From: Chaetoderma sp. LZ-2023a
Lineage: Eukaryota; Mollusca; Caudofoveata; Chaetodermatida; Chaetodermatidae
DNA length: 64,000 bases
Direction of reading: 5' to 3'
NCBI GenBank assembly: GCA_034401795.1
Contig: CM067369.1
Coordinates: 188,130,742 to 188,194,741, forward strand
Shown here piece by piece: positions 36,400 through 49,514 of the stretch (positions are counted from its first letter, which is position 1; each line of letters starts with the position of its first letter). The notes under the pieces were generated by a model. The model saw only the letters and a list, made by a program, of their open reading frames with translations. It did no database searches and was not told the DNA's origin. A program made the translations under genes and the position numbers.

Positions 36400-36665
36400 G
36401 GTAAAGCAAAGCGTCAGCTTGGTGTAGTGGCTAGCATTTCGGACTACCTAACCGGAGAACCCAGTTCGCACCCGAGCTGTGCACTATCTCATCATCGTTG
36501 GAAACATATAGGCAATCTCCTTCGCTCCTTACCTCTTTCTTTATATATATATATATATGGGTACAAGCGTAAAAGCTGTGGAAGTTACCCATCTGAAATA
36601 AACCAGCCTTGATATGGCGTGGTTCGGACCTGAAACAATGGACTCGATAGATGCAAACCATCGGG
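36400..36665 (+). mobile_element. SINE-2 copy with A and B boxes
   Basis: A-box-like TTGGTGTAGTGG at 36419-36430 and B-box-like AGTTCGCACCC at 36472-36482, about 42 bp apart. The body is interrupted by a short (TA)n at 36541-36558. Confidence 0.65.
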
Positions 36666-37112
36666 GAGGGGGGAGGGGGGGGGTGGGTGGTTACGCTACC
36701 CTTCTGGGAAGCGCCTCTAAAATAGTGTCATGGCTCAAATACACACAGGTGTAAGTGGCCAATAAAACCAATGGACCTTTCGATTTTTAGCTATGCCCCG
36801 CCCATCACTTTCTAAGCTAAAATAACACCAGCCTAGATTGGGTGTAAATGGGACCTGGAATCAGGGACTCAATAGACGGCAACCGAACTGATAACTTCTG
36901 GAGAAAATGAATGTGTGAATAGGACCTGTTTAACAGGGACCCAAACTATATGCCACCCAATGGAAAACAGAGAGAACCGCGTTCGCGCCTGAGCTATGCA
37001 CTGTCTCTCTGCCATTAGAAACATGGGCAATCTCCTTCGCTCCTTGCTCCTCTCCACCGAGGAGTATCAATGATTGACAGTGTAAAAGGTGGGGAAGTTA
37101 CCAATGTAGGTT

Positions 37113-37380
37113 TTTTTTATATATATATATTTTTTATTGACGCACAGGCAACGTGCGGCTTCAATTTCTATCTGCTAACTTAGCCGACAGTCATGCACCC
37201 ATTAGTTTTGTTGATCACCATCTCCCGGTCTGGGGATCGAACCGTCATTCCGCAACTCCGCATAACATCAGCAACCAGACATCTTTCCACTGGACCACCG
37301 CGCCAAGACTGGTAGTCAAGGTTTGGCCGTCCAGCTTTCACATGTCTGATATACTGACACACTGACGATTCATATGGGAC
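37113..37380 (-). mobile_element. SINE-1 copy, tRNA-derived
   Basis: On the reverse strand, GGCGCGGTGGTCCAGTGG (A box, 37287-37306) and GGTTCGATCCCC (B box, 37233-37243) make a strong internal pol III promoter. An A/T-rich tail lies at 37113-37138. Confidence 0.75.
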
Positions 37381-37417
37381 TATCTGTGGATGCACCTGCC
37401 ACAATCCTAGGCTTTTT

Positions 37418-37722
37418 CTTTTATTTTTTTTACGCCTATTGTACTCTGACTTCAGGACGGCACTGGCAAGGTGCGGCTTCAATTTCTATGTTCTAACCAG
37501 CCCACAGTCATGCACCCATTAGTTTAATTTGTTGATCACCATCCCCCTATCGGGGGGGGGGGGGGGGGGGGGGGAATCGAACCGCCATACTGCAACTCCG
37601 CATAGCATCAGCAACCAGACATCTTTCCACTGGACCACCGCGCCAAGACTATAAAGTCTAGGTTTAGCCGACCAGCTTTCACATGTCTGATATACTGACA
37701 CACTGACGATTCATATGGGACT
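37418..37722 (-). mobile_element. SINE-1 second copy, same orientation
   Basis: A box complement at 37627-37644, B box near 37575-37585 next to a G-run of about 23 (37552-37574), and an A-rich tail at 37418-37436. Lies directly downstream of a LINE 3' fragment on the same strand. Confidence 0.75.
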
Positions 37723-38100
37723 AGTCCTGCTTTCTTGAGGCCACCTCGTAGCACGCTTAACACAGATTTATGCAAAGACGTCCTGCCCTTGCTTTATATT
37801 TGCCGACTCCCAGTACGGCGAATTCCAAAGCTCTCTGTGCTGGTGTGTCCCCTGGCATCCCTAACACACGGCCAACCATGGACCATCTTTTCTGGGCGAC
37901 TTTTACGGACAGCGGCGATGTATTACACATCTTGTATTAGTGCATCATTGAAAATTATGCTGTCTGGCCATCGGTGTCCAGTGATGGTGCGTAGGTTCTA
38001 TTTAAAGCTGTGTTTCATAAGAGTGAATCGATTTCCTCCAGCCTGCACGGATTGTCTATCTGGTGCCAGAAGTATTTGAATTTGTGCAGTTGTCAATTTT
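37723..38100 (-). pseudogene. LINE ORF2 C-terminal fragment
   Basis: The reverse-strand sequence encodes GMPGDTPAQRALEF and the following arginine-rich segment, closely matching the plus-strand LINE piece at 47.1 kb (RMPEETPAQRALEF). It has stops and lacks upstream RT motifs. Confidence 0.65.
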
Positions 38101-38414
38101 TCTGTTTTTCTTCTATTCTATTACAAATAGGCCGATACGCGTGCTCTGACAGCGCGCCAACGTCTAGCGTAATCTTTTAGCATTTGTTGCGCCGAACATA
38201 TCTATCCGCGTGCTTGTGAATGATGTCCATATGAATTGGTCAGACAACTCGATATCGACCTTAGCCGTGACCTGTTCCGCATTTCCCTGTCCGACTGTTT
38301 TGTTTGATTGGTTTAGAAACTATTTCATTCTTTATCCGCCTCACTATGATAAAACAACCACATCAGATAGCAGGTGGTATTTAGGACTAACTATTTGCAT
38401 TCAGAAGCGACGAA

Positions 38415-38513
38415 GACTTAGGCGTGTTCTCACTAGAGACTTATCTGGGGTAACGCAATACTGAGGTGTGGCGTTATTCCCGATTAACTCTCCAATGAGA
38501 ACACGACCTTAGT
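38415..38513. mobile_element. Family P, Harbinger-like MITE
   Basis: TTA, then GGCGTGTTCTCACTAGAGA at the left; CTCTCCAATGAGAACACGACC then TTA at the right. A 3-bp TTA duplication with GGC...GCC-type ends fits PIF/Harbinger. A second copy lies at 49.2 kb. Confidence 0.65.
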
Positions 38514-38574
38514 GTCATAGAAACTATACAAGTATGGGATTTGTTGAATGCTTAGAAAACAGCTTGATTGAAGG

Positions 38575-38800
38575 TCAGCAACGGTGTCCAGCCAAACTGT
38601 TTTTTCAAACAATCACCAAGATGGTAGATAGGCCCTAGTTGAAAACCCCTACAGCTGCAATCAGTCCTTTTGTCCTCAGCCAAAATCGTTAGCTTCCTCA
38701 GGTCCATTTCTGAGTTGACTGTACCAAGTCCCGTTTTCTTGAGGTCACATCGTAGCACACTTTTACAGACAGCGCCGATGTATTGCACATCTTAGATAGT
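38575..38800 (-). pseudogene. LINE 3'-end fragment
   Basis: The reverse strand matches the last coding segment of the LINE at 47.2-47.4 kb (GACCTCAAGAAA, ATGGACCTGAGGAAGCTAA, GCTGAGGACAA). Short and decayed. Confidence 0.6.
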
Positions 38801-38914
38801 GCTATTGTGTATAGATAAATATAACGATGCACATATAGGGCCGATATATTTCTAAACACTGAACATTATGTAGGGCCTATTGTTAATATAACTGTTTCCA
38901 ACCACGGCCATTCG

Positions 38915-38998
38915 TGTGCGTGTGCGTGCGTGCGTGTGTGCGCGCGCGTGTGCGTGTGAGTATGTGTGTGTGCGTGTGCGCGCCCGCGCGTGCGTGTC
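38915..38998. repeat. Imperfect (GT)n/(GC)n tract
   Basis: GTGCGTGC, GCGCGC and GTGTGT words, alternating purine-pyrimidine. Confidence 0.85.
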
Positions 38999-39039
38999 AT
39001 GTGCTGGGGGTATATTAATGATATGCTGCTGAACGCAAT

Positions 39040-39280
39040 TTAACCCATTCGTGACGAATCCGGCCAAAACCGGCCACTGCATTGGTCTTGAGGATTGTCC
39101 ATTTGCGGACCAAGAGAAGATTATTTTTGAAAATTTACCACTGAAAATGACAGGCTCGATAACAGAGCCAGTCATTCCAGCGGTAAATTAAAAAAAATAG
39201 TCTTATCTTGGCCCGCAAATGGACATCCAATACGCAATTGTTTTCATTTTCTTGATCAAATTTATTCATTAAAGGGTTAA
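39040..39280. mobile_element. MITE-T, short form, TTAA at both ends
   Basis: TTAACCCATTCGTG at the left and TTAAAGGGTTAA at the right. Inner palindrome GGCTCGATAACAGAGCC. 241 bp. Confidence 0.75.
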
Positions 39281-39299
39281 ACACAATTAAATAATCCTA

Positions 39300-41442
<2,143 letters not shown>

Positions 41443-41516
<74 letters not shown>
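41443..41516. repeat. (TA)n tract, right of the Tc1 element
   Basis: About 74 bp of TA dinucleotide directly after the right terminus. Confidence 0.95.
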
Positions 41517-41517
<1 letters not shown>

Positions 41518-41649
41518 CTGTAACAGCTGGGCAGCTCCAAAGGCAGCTCTAGACAAACTCGATGCCTGCCACCGCAAACACCTACACACCATCACTGGAC
41601 ACCGATGACCAGACAGCATAATTTCCAACGATGCACTATACAAGATGTG
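41517..41649 (+). pseudogene. Plus-strand LINE, piece 2 of 3
   Basis: Encodes [20 protein letters not shown] and HLHTITGHR, then a stop, then PDSIISNDALYKM. It continues from piece 1 and is cut by the BEL/Pao insertion at 41650. ATGTG at 41645-41649 is the left target duplication. Confidence 0.75.
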
Positions 41650-41844
41650 TGTACGTTATTCAGGGTTCAGGATATGGCAGAACGTGAATACCCGTGTTAA
41701 TAGTATGATAACTAAGAAGTGACTGATTTAATCTAGAAACAAGAGCTAGCGCGTTGGGCGCAAAATCACGTGGTTACAGAGCATAGTAATGAATCATAAT
41801 TAAAGGGGTGTATACTAGTCTAGAGTTTGATACATTTCCCGACA
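41650..41844 (-). repeat. BEL/Pao 3' LTR
   Basis: 195 bp, starts TG and ends CA on the element strand (…TGTCGGGAAATG…AACGTACA). It differs from the other LTR by a few substitutions and one indel. Confidence 0.9.
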
Positions 41845-42052
41845 CTCCCGGCGGCAAAGAAAGTAGAGTTCAAAGGTTCAATGTTCAACTTAACGATATT
41901 ACGAATGTCTGGTATGATCTATATGGGATATATGGTATGTAGTATGATATTAACCAAGTAAATGAAACCAATATAGTTAGGCCTATATATGTTAATATGA
42001 TAAAATTACTAATCGATAAGTGATTGCTACTGTGGAAATGGCTATATAATTG

Positions 42053-44053
42053 TTACTGTTTGAAATAATATCGAGCCCTTTCAGCAGCTTTACGGACCGG
42101 GCGGGCTGAGCGGGTATTTACAGAGTCTGTCACTGGTGTAATGTCTTGGTTCAAATTATCAGCGCTATCTGAATCAGAATGAACTTCGAGTGGGTATAAT
42201 TTCGTAATTGGTCTGTTTGTAACACCGTTTTGAGTACGAATGTCTGCTGACCTCACAAGTCCATCAAGTCCATAATTCAGTTTCTGTACCTTTGCTAATC
42301 TCCAGTTGACACGTTTATCTGTGTCAGAGTGAACCAATACGACATCGCCTACACGAATAGAATTATCGGTGGATCCAGGTTTTGAGTTCGAAATTTGCTG
42401 TTCGCGAAGGGCTGGTAAATATTCATTACGCCAACGTGACCAAAGATGTCCAAATAATTTGTCCAGATAAACAGAGCGTTTTTGTAAGTCTGTAGCTGCT
42501 TGAAGTGAAAAGTCTGGGTCTAAAAGTTCATCGTCGTCCACTACTCGATGTGGCAAAATAGTAAGCATGCGACCGTTGATCAAATGAGATGGTGTCAATG
42601 CTGTCTCCAGTTCATCGCTTTCTGATGCAACAAACGTAAGAGGACGATCATTGATCACCGCCTCAATTTCAGTAATAAGAGTGTTTAACTCGTCTAAGGT
42701 TACACATGCGCGACCAAGAACCTTTCTAAGTGTTGTTTTAGTAATGCCTATCAGTCGTTCATAAAATCTACCAAACCATGGAGCACGCTTAGGGATAAAT
42801 GTCCAAATCACCTGCCTGCTCGCTAAATATGTCAACACACGAGTACTGGTAAATATCCCCTTTAAGGTTTCATTAGCTGATAGGAATGTGGTACCGTTAT
42901 CCGAAATCATCCGATTAGGTAGAGAACGCCTACTCACAAACCGACGGAATGAGCGCAGGAACGCCTCTGTAGACATATCTGGTACAATTTCCAAATTAAT
43001 TCCGCGAGTTATAGCACACGTGTATAAACAAACATAGGCCTTATTACGATTAGACTGAGTGGTCTTGTAGTACAATACTCCTGTGAAGTCGACTCCTGTC
43101 ACAAGAAATGGCGGAGTTTCACGAATCCGACACGCGGGTAGGGGAGGTGTGGTGGGTTTTGCGTATGGATATCCATTTACGGCTAAACATTGCCTACACC
43201 GTTTCAAGACCGATTTCACAACTTGTCGAATTTTAGGAATCCACAATGTCTGTCTAAGGTGAGTTATGGTCGCTCCGACTCCCGAATGCAGTATAACCGA
43301 ATGCGCGTGCGCGATCTCGAGCAGAGTAAACGGATGTTTGCTAGGAAGTAGGATTGGAAATTTCTGACCATACTGTAGATCTGCGTTCTGAAACCGACCT
43401 CCGCACCTTATAACCCCGTCAGAGTCGATAAATAATTTCAACTGATAGACTAAAGCACATTTAGTATTCCGTTGAATTGAATTTATTTCACACCCAAACG
43501 TATCACTCTGCACTGCGTTAATCCATAACCGTTTCGCGTCTTGTAATTCCAACACCGAGATATATTTATCCTGGAGTACGTGCGTACGTTTCCTTAGTTT
43601 GGAAACGAATCGAAGAACGTATGCGGTTACACGTAGTAGTTTTCCGAGTGTACTGAAACGCGTAATATCCATGACTTTTTGTAGATTTCCTGCTGAATGT
43701 TCAGCTGTCTCTGTAGTGGTATGTAGTACTGTGTCAGTGGCCGGACTGACATCGTTGACACACAAAGTATGGGTGTCACAGGATTCTGCGTTGCACGATA
43801 ATACATCCATGTCGAAAAGTTCACATATTGGCCAGTCACCTGTAGGTAGCCAAAATGGTCCTTTCCACCATAGTTCTGACTGAGCTAGTTCTTTGGCACT
43901 AATGCCCCGTGTTAGTAAGTCCGCATGGTTATCCTTAGTATTACAGTATTCGATTTGATCAAAGTTTGTGGCACGTATTTCCTTGACACGATTCTCTACG
44001 AAGATGGGTATTTTTTTGTCACTGTAACCAATGAATGACGATCTGACTATCAC
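42053..44053 (-). pseudogene. BEL/Pao pol 3' part: RNase H end and integrase
   Basis: About 655 readable residues. It begins in the RNase H C-terminal end, followed by the linker (NHADLLTRG, WWKGPFWL). Then come the integrase zinc-binding H2C2 region (HAHSVILHSGV...CRQC), the catalytic core with Asp in TGVDFTGVLYYK, Asp in RMISDNGTTF and Glu in FYERLIGITK, and the C-terminal DUF5641-type region (LWSRWRNEYL, VGDVVLVHSD). The integrase would insert retroviral-like cDNA into the host genome. The frame is separated from the upstream RT frame by a one-base shift at about 44019-44022. The integrase triad looks intact. The readable frame starts with a GTG, not a true start. Confidence 0.85.
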
Positions 44054-45590
44054 ACCAAAGTACTCGTTTTGTTAGATTAATGTTTGACAGTTCCTTGGTT
44101 ACAAATTTCGCAAGTCGCGCACCTATTAAGGCAGCCATTAATTCCAGTCTGGGTAAAGTCATGTCCTTGGGAGGTTTGATTCTCGTTTTGGCCATAACAA
44201 TGGCAGTTTCGTTGCCACGTTTGAGATAAGTTACTGCTCCATAGGCTCGTGTGCTAGCGTCTGCGAATACATGTAGTTCGTAGTCAGAGTTCGAGTGTCC
44301 ATTGAAATACGGTCGTCTAAACACGATGTCCTTTGCTGACTCTAATTCGTGACGTATGCTAGTCCATTTTGGCGATAGATCATCAGAAAGCAGTTCATCC
44401 CACTGTTTATTTTCTTGCCAGAGTTGCTGAATGAACAATTTGGCTTGTACGTGAACTGGTGCAAGTAATCCCAATGGGTCGAATAACGAAGACGTAGTTC
44501 TAACGATTTCACGTTTAGTCGGAAGAACACTGGTGTTGGGGTTCGAATCACCGGCGTATGTTAACATGTCATTGTTTGTTAGCCATCGAAGTCCAACAAC
44601 ATTGACACTATTTTCAGGATCGTTATTTCCGTCATTCTGAGCGATCTGACGTAACATAGGATCATTTGTTGCCCACATTCGTAATTTAAATCCACCTTTC
44701 TGCATGACGTCATTGGCAACCGAATAGTAATTGATGGCACTTTGTGACACTGATTCTGGAGACATCGATTGACTCCGTACTCCACTGATTACATTATCCA
44801 TGTACGTGTTCATTGTCAAATCAGCCGATGCATCTCCTGGGTTCGATTCCAGATGAGTTTTGACAACAGCATTTAGAATGAACGGTGAGCAGGTAGCTCC
44901 AAACAAAACGACCTTGAACCGATAGGTGTTGAATGCACTTTCTGGATCATCCGGATTTGACAGCCAGAGGAATTTGGTATGGTCTCTGTCCCAATATCGC
45001 GAGAGTTTTGAAATGTCTTGATGGGTATCGATCATGTCAGTTGCCACTTTAAGACAAAGAGTTTGGTATACTGACACGTCTGTCTTTAGATTAGTAGGTC
45101 CTGACAACAAGAAGCCTAGCTTAGAGCTCACAGCTGTAGGTCCTGGGCCTCTGATGACGTCATTACCGACAATTGACCAATAATAGTCAGCTCCTAACAG
45201 TAAGTCAATTTCAAAAACATCTGCGTGTACTGGTCGTGAAAGGGTTAACTTCTGTAAGTACGGATAACTCTTAACAGTAGACTCCATATAGTTTTTCATG
45301 GGTGCGGATACTTTAGGCACAATAAGAGCGCGAATGTCAACTCTGCCCTCACGAGTAATTAGTTTGAGTGGTGTAATATGAACCGATTGTACTCCATGAC
45401 TGTTCGTACCGAAAGTAGCAAGCTGTACATTCTCCGTTTCACAGTTATCTGAATCTATGCCGAGACGCTTAGCCGCGGTGCTTGTGATAAATGATCTCTG
45501 TGCCCCTTCGTCGAACAGGATGTTGATGTTGGTTGTGGGTCCCACGCGTGATTCGATAGTACCAACAGCCGTTTTCAGCAATACTGGGCC
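44019..45590 (-). pseudogene. BEL/Pao pol 5' part: protease and internally deleted RT/RNase H
   Basis: An N-terminal retropepsin-like domain (ILFDEGAQRSFI, about residues 22-33) is followed by the linker common to BEL proteases (DLLLGADYYW). After SKLSRYW the sequence jumps directly to DRDHTKFLWL (about 44990), which normally follows RT motif A. The fingers and the first catalytic Asp are therefore missing, by my estimate about 200 residues. RT continues with FGATCSPFILNAV and YMDN at motif C, then RNase H with FADAS, LPRLELMAAL and LWCDSQIVIHWL. RT should be inactive. The frame is offset by one base from gag near 45590 and ends at a stop at 44019. Confidence 0.85.
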
Positions 45591-46857
45591 CCGATGTGGG
45601 CGTCAATGTAACATGAGTCCGTGTTTCCTGATTAGGCTGTGGTTGGTCTAACCCTTTGGTTTCGGCAGGCCTGCCCCCTGTCTGTGTATTCGCATTACAC
45701 AGAGATGTGTGGCGCTTTCGTTGGCAAATGTGACAACGACCTCGAGCCAGGCATTCCGATGAAGAATGTTTCCCTTTAAGACAGTTGAAACAGAGATGTG
45801 CTTATTTTACGATGTCCATGCGTTTGCATTTGTCCGAAACTACCACACAGTCGTTATGGAAATGAGCTCCTCCACAGAATGCACAGAATTTCCTATATGT
45901 AGGCTTAGTAGTTATGGAAAATTCTGACGTACTAGAAACGTCCGTTGTACTTCCGAGGTAGTTGTTATCTCCAGCTTGGGCTGCCTGAATCTCCTTATAA
46001 AGTGAATCTTTGAGTTCTGTTAATGTCCACGCACTGTCACCGTGCTCGCGAGAAATGTGTGTTCTTATCTGGCCTGGCAGCTTCTCAAATACAATGGGCA
46101 CCAGTAAATCCACATAACTATCTTCAGATTTACCTAGCGACTTAAGTCCACGAACATAAGTTTCCAGATTATCATAAAATTTGCGAACCGATTCCAGCGA
46201 ATTGCTAGGTCTTGGTAACTCCCATAACGCCTTCATATAAAACGAGATAAGCTTATGCGTCTGTCCATAGCGTTTCCTCAGTAATTCCAGAGCTTCTCCG
46301 TAATTCGCACTAGTTAATTGTAATCCCTCGATAGCTTTAGAAGCGTCTCCTGTTAACTGGGCGATCAGGTACTGGAATTTCTGAATGTCTTCCAAATTGG
46401 AATCGTTGTCAACAGCTGACGTGAAGGCGTCGTTGAAGCCTATCCATTTCAGAAAGTTACCATCAAACTTTGGAAGTTGTAGCTTTGGAAGATTTACCGT
46501 ATGTTTCGCGACACTGCCATGGGTCGAAGTGTCCCGTCCAGAATTGTCCGTATTTGTAATATCCACACTGATTGTACCGATCTGTATTTGTAAATAGTTT
46601 ATGTAATCATCTGATTCCACAATTGCTTCCGCTAGTTCATCCGTTTCCGTAGCTTCTAGTATAGTATCATCCAGTTTCTTCAAATAGTCCAATTTCGTTA
46701 GCACTGATTCATAAAGCGCGCGAAATGTTTGTGTCTGTGTTTGTGACGGAACGCCGTCAAAGTTACTCTTCGTATCTTCTAACTTCTTCAGTAATTTTGT
46801 CATCTGCCCTCTATGGGCACCTCTGGTAGTCGTTAGCCTTCGAATATCAGCCATCAT
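45591..46857 (-). pseudogene. BEL/Pao gag
   Basis: 351 residues from the ATG at 46857 to a TAA at 45802. It has an N-terminal coiled-coil-like region (about 1-75), then the DUF1759-type gag core with LPKLQLPKFDGN, ALELLRKRYGQ and FYDNLETYVRGLKSLG, and a first cysteine motif (CAFCGGAHFHNDC). The same frame continues past the TAA to a second cysteine cluster (CFNCLKGKHSSSEC, CHICQRKRH), which is usually part of the same protein. The TAA is therefore read as a nonsense mutation. Gag would form the particle that packages the RNA. Confidence 0.8.
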
Positions 46858-46859
46858 CC

Positions 46860-46877
46860 GTCTCGTCGGACCAAAAA
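46860..46877 (-). promoter_or_regulatory. Probable primer-binding site of the BEL/Pao element
   Basis: On the element strand, TGGTCCGACGAGACGG follows the 5' LTR by a few T residues. TGG is the expected complement of a tRNA CCA end. The tRNA was not identified. Confidence 0.55.
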
Positions 46878-47071
46878 TGTACGTTATTCGGGGTTCAGGA
46901 TATGGCAGAACGTGAATACCCGTGTTAATAGTTTGATAACTAAGAAGTGACTGATTTAATCTAGAAACAAGAGCTAGCGCGTTGGGCGCAGAATCACGTG
47001 GTTACAGAGCGTAGTAATGAATCATAATTAAAGGGGTGTATACTAGTCTAGAGTTGATACATTTCCTGACA
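46878..47071 (-). repeat. BEL/Pao 5' LTR
   Basis: 194 bp, TG...CA ends; followed on the plus strand by ATGTG, the right target duplication. Confidence 0.9.
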
Positions 47072-47076
47072 ATGTG

Positions 47077-47390
47077 TAATACGTCGCCACTGTCTGTAAA
47101 GGTCGCCCAGCAAAGATGGTCCATGTTTAGCCATGTGCTAAGGATGCCAGAAGAGACACCAGCACAGAGAGCCTTAGAATTCGTCCTACGCGGAGCCATC
47201 ACATACAAAGCCGGGAGAGGACGTTATTGCATAAATATGTTAAGCGTGCTACGAGGTGACCTCAAGAAAGCGGAACTCGGTACACTCAAGTCAAGAATGG
47301 ACCTGAGGAAGCTAAGGATTTCGGCTGAGGACAAGACACAGTGGGCAAAAGCGAAGAAGGACTGATTGCAGCTGTATGATGTTTCTACTA
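47077..47390 (+). pseudogene. Plus-strand LINE, piece 3 of 3 (C-terminus)
   Basis: Resumes the frame of piece 2 across the target site (CNTSPLSVKVAQQRWSMF), then HVLRMPEETPAQRALEF, RGRYCINMLSVLRGDLKK and the terminal stop at 47363. This is the usual C-terminal region of the LINE protein. The 3' end is not defined. Confidence 0.75.
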
Positions 47391-47431
47391 CTACAGCCGC
47401 AGAATACAGTAATCATACATATCTGCCGCTA

Positions 47432-47570
47432 GTGTAACTGACGTCATAATCAACATACATCACATGTTTGCTGACGTCACAATCAAAATGACGTAGCTCC
47501 CTCAGAAAACTGGATAGGTCCGTCACGAAAGTATAGGAATTGTATGTCTTTGATTTAATTTACAACTTAA
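47432..47570. mobile_element. MITE-A fragment with two TGACGTCA sites
   Basis: TGACGTCA at 47439-47446 and 47472-47479, then the AGGAATTGTATGTCTTTGAT module. No core. Confidence 0.6.
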
Positions 47571-47645
47571 TGGATACACACACGAGCAGATTCTGACTGC
47601 GACATGGTTGACTGTCTGTATCAGATATATCCGACGGCGAACCGT

Positions 47646-47726
47646 CGTCCAATTGCACGATCCTCGCCCTCCCACTACGTTGCTCGAACAGCGTAGCTAT
47701 GTGAGTGGACGTATGTTAGTACGATG
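47646..47726. repeat. Short dispersed repeat, copy 2
   Basis: Shares TTGCACGATCCTCGCCCTCC, ACTACGTT and GCGTAGCTATGTGAGTG with 4951-5038. Both ends here read close to CGTCGTC/GATGACG. Confidence 0.55.
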
Positions 47727-48274
47727 ACGGCGAACATGATATAGTCAAAACCAATATAACAAATACACATCTGACAATCTGGCAAGCATTTTAATGTACA
47801 AATCCGCCCGCGGGTAATTATTAAATCACATTAGCCTCTTGCCACTTCAGCAAGTAGACACTCGTCCGTCTCTCTTGCATCACCTGAAACAAGTATGTCA
47901 ACAGTCATCGTAATAAACAATGATGCTACCACAATAGGTTATGTCTGTATGCTTGTAAACCAGGCATGCACGCACGTGTACGCGCACACTCACTCACGCT
48001 CTCGGCTATATCAACCGTCCATCCGCACGCACTAATTTGGTTCCCAGACGTAAAACCTATAATAAAACGGTGTTGAAGCCATTTAATCACATATATTATT
48101 CCAGACTGGCATTTATTAGCAGGTTATACAATAATTTGGTTCGAATAGTTGCATAATTAATATATAGAAGTTGTGGCGAATTTACTGCGCAATTATTTAC
48201 CATCACTATAACACCACCATCTGCACCCCCCCCCCCCCCTACCCCCACCCTCTACCTATTGCTTCTCACATAAC
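47727..48274. other. Unassigned sequence with a C-run
   Basis: A C-rich patch lies at 48226-48252. Nothing else recognised. Confidence 0.4.
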
Positions 48275-49080
48275 AGACGGACCAATTTCTAGCTAAGCTC
48301 AGCCCACGTTCTGCGGGTGTTGGGGGTCAATTTATATACATTGAATCCTGAATTATCAGAATCCCATTTTCAAGGTAACTATACAGGTAAACTGTTCAAT
48401 ATTTTGAAACTAATTTGACTGGATGTACAGTAAATTTGGTTTCAAAATATTCAACAGAATGTTTATTAAATTGTAAATCCAAATTCGTACACTTGACGGA
48501 CTATTCAATGTTCCATACGTCATTCATTATGCATTTGATTGTGATGTCAGCCTATATGCGTGACATAATTGATTATGACGTCATACACATGAGCGCCAGA
48601 TCGGATCTATCCATTATTACGCTCGATGCGTGACTCATTTATCTGACGTAATAATCGAGTTACGTCACTTGTTAGCTGACGTCGCAATCAAAATGACTTA
48701 GGTTCATCACGAAGTTGAACGGCCCGTCAAGAACGTTTATGAATTGTATGTATTTGGTGAATTTATAATGTTGAATATTTTGAAACTAATTCGACTGCCT
48801 ATAGTTGAAAGGTCATTCACGAATGTTTATGAATTTGGTGGATTTATATCTTAATAAACATTATGTTGAATAATTTAAAAGTAATTTGATTGCCATAGGC
48901 AGCAACAGCTCCTAGCCACATTAGTTTCAAAATATTCAACACCGTAACGTAGGCCTATAGTTACCTTCAAAATTAGATTCTGGTAAATTCAGGTTTCGCT
49001 GTTTCAAATCGGTTCCAACACAAGTTAAGCTGGTGGTGCATAGTTAGAAAATGACAGGGCGTAACTAGAAATAGCCCCCC
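48275..49080. mobile_element. MITE-A, two or three overlapping copies
   Basis: Fold-back cores at about 48390-48465 (deleted centre), 48770-48800 (half) and 48865-48945. TGACGTCA at 48576-48583. The interruption of one copy by parts of another suggests serial insertion or internal duplication. Confidence 0.65.
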
Positions 49081-49184
49081 CCCCCCACCCCCACCCCACC
49101 CCATCCAGCTATCTAGACGGTCACAGCCACCCATGTGCGCGCTGAAATACCAGTCTTTCAACTTCATAGCAAACCTACAGATTA

Positions 49185-49236
49185 ACTACGAAATATTTGA
49201 AACTAATTTGACTGGAAGCTGCATGTCGCTTGCTGC
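49185..49236. mobile_element. MITE-A left half, interrupted
   Basis: AATATTTGAAACTAATTTGA and CTGGAAGCTGC, cut at GCTGCC by the family P element; the right half was not found. Confidence 0.5.
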
Positions 49237-49237
49237 C

Positions 49238-49337
49238 TTAGGCCGTGTTCTCACTAGAGAGTTAATCAGGAATAACGCCATACGTCAGTATGGCGTTAAT
49301 CCTGATTAAGTCTCTAGTAAGAACACAGCCTTAGCGT
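49238..49337. mobile_element. Family P, Harbinger-like MITE, copy 2
   Basis: TTA then GGCCGTGTTCTCACTAGAGA; the right end CTAGTAAGAACACAGCC then TTA. The inner palindrome ATAACGCCATAC/GTATGGCGTTA makes it almost fully self-complementary. It lies inside a MITE-A core. Confidence 0.7.
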
Positions 49338-49514
49338 AAGAATTAACTGTAGGAAACATATTTCATCTTAAAGAATTTATTCATCTACTCGGTGGAGTTG
49401 AAATGGTTAAATCAACATGATGTTACTATAAATAAGCGTTCATAGCATATATAACTTTCTTAGATATATGATGGCGATAAATTTAACGCATTAATCGGTT
49501 TTTACTTATCTCTG

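Larger units (their letters stand above)
34200..37110 (+). mobile_element. SINE-2 cluster, about eight copies head to tail
   Basis: Copies or parts at about 34200-34382, 34383-34668, 34669-34968, 35980-36168, 36168-36395, 36400-36665, 36805-36905 and 36955-37110 share the body words CAGGAGTATAAATGGG, GGGGAAGTTACCAATAA, GACTGAAATAAA, GGAATCAGGGACTCGA and CCAATCAAACCAATAACTTC. All are in the same orientation. Confidence 0.75.
41650..47071 (-). mobile_element. BEL/Pao LTR retrotransposon, defective
   Basis: A 5,422-bp element on the reverse strand, bounded by LTRs of 195 and 194 bp that differ at only a few positions, with a 5-bp ATGTG duplication on both sides (41645-41649, 47072-47076). Gag, protease, reverse transcriptase, RNase H and integrase are in BEL order. 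It is inactive: a nonsense codon and a frameshift between gag and pol, a frameshift before integrase, and a deleted RT segment. The similar LTRs mean recent insertion, so part of the damage may have been inherited from a parent mobilised in trans. Confidence 0.9.

Noticed and set aside
37233..37306. A functional tRNA gene on the reverse strand
   Set aside because: The A and B boxes are good, but the sequence recurs 340 bp away with an A-rich tail, and no complete acceptor stem is evident. It is a SINE head.
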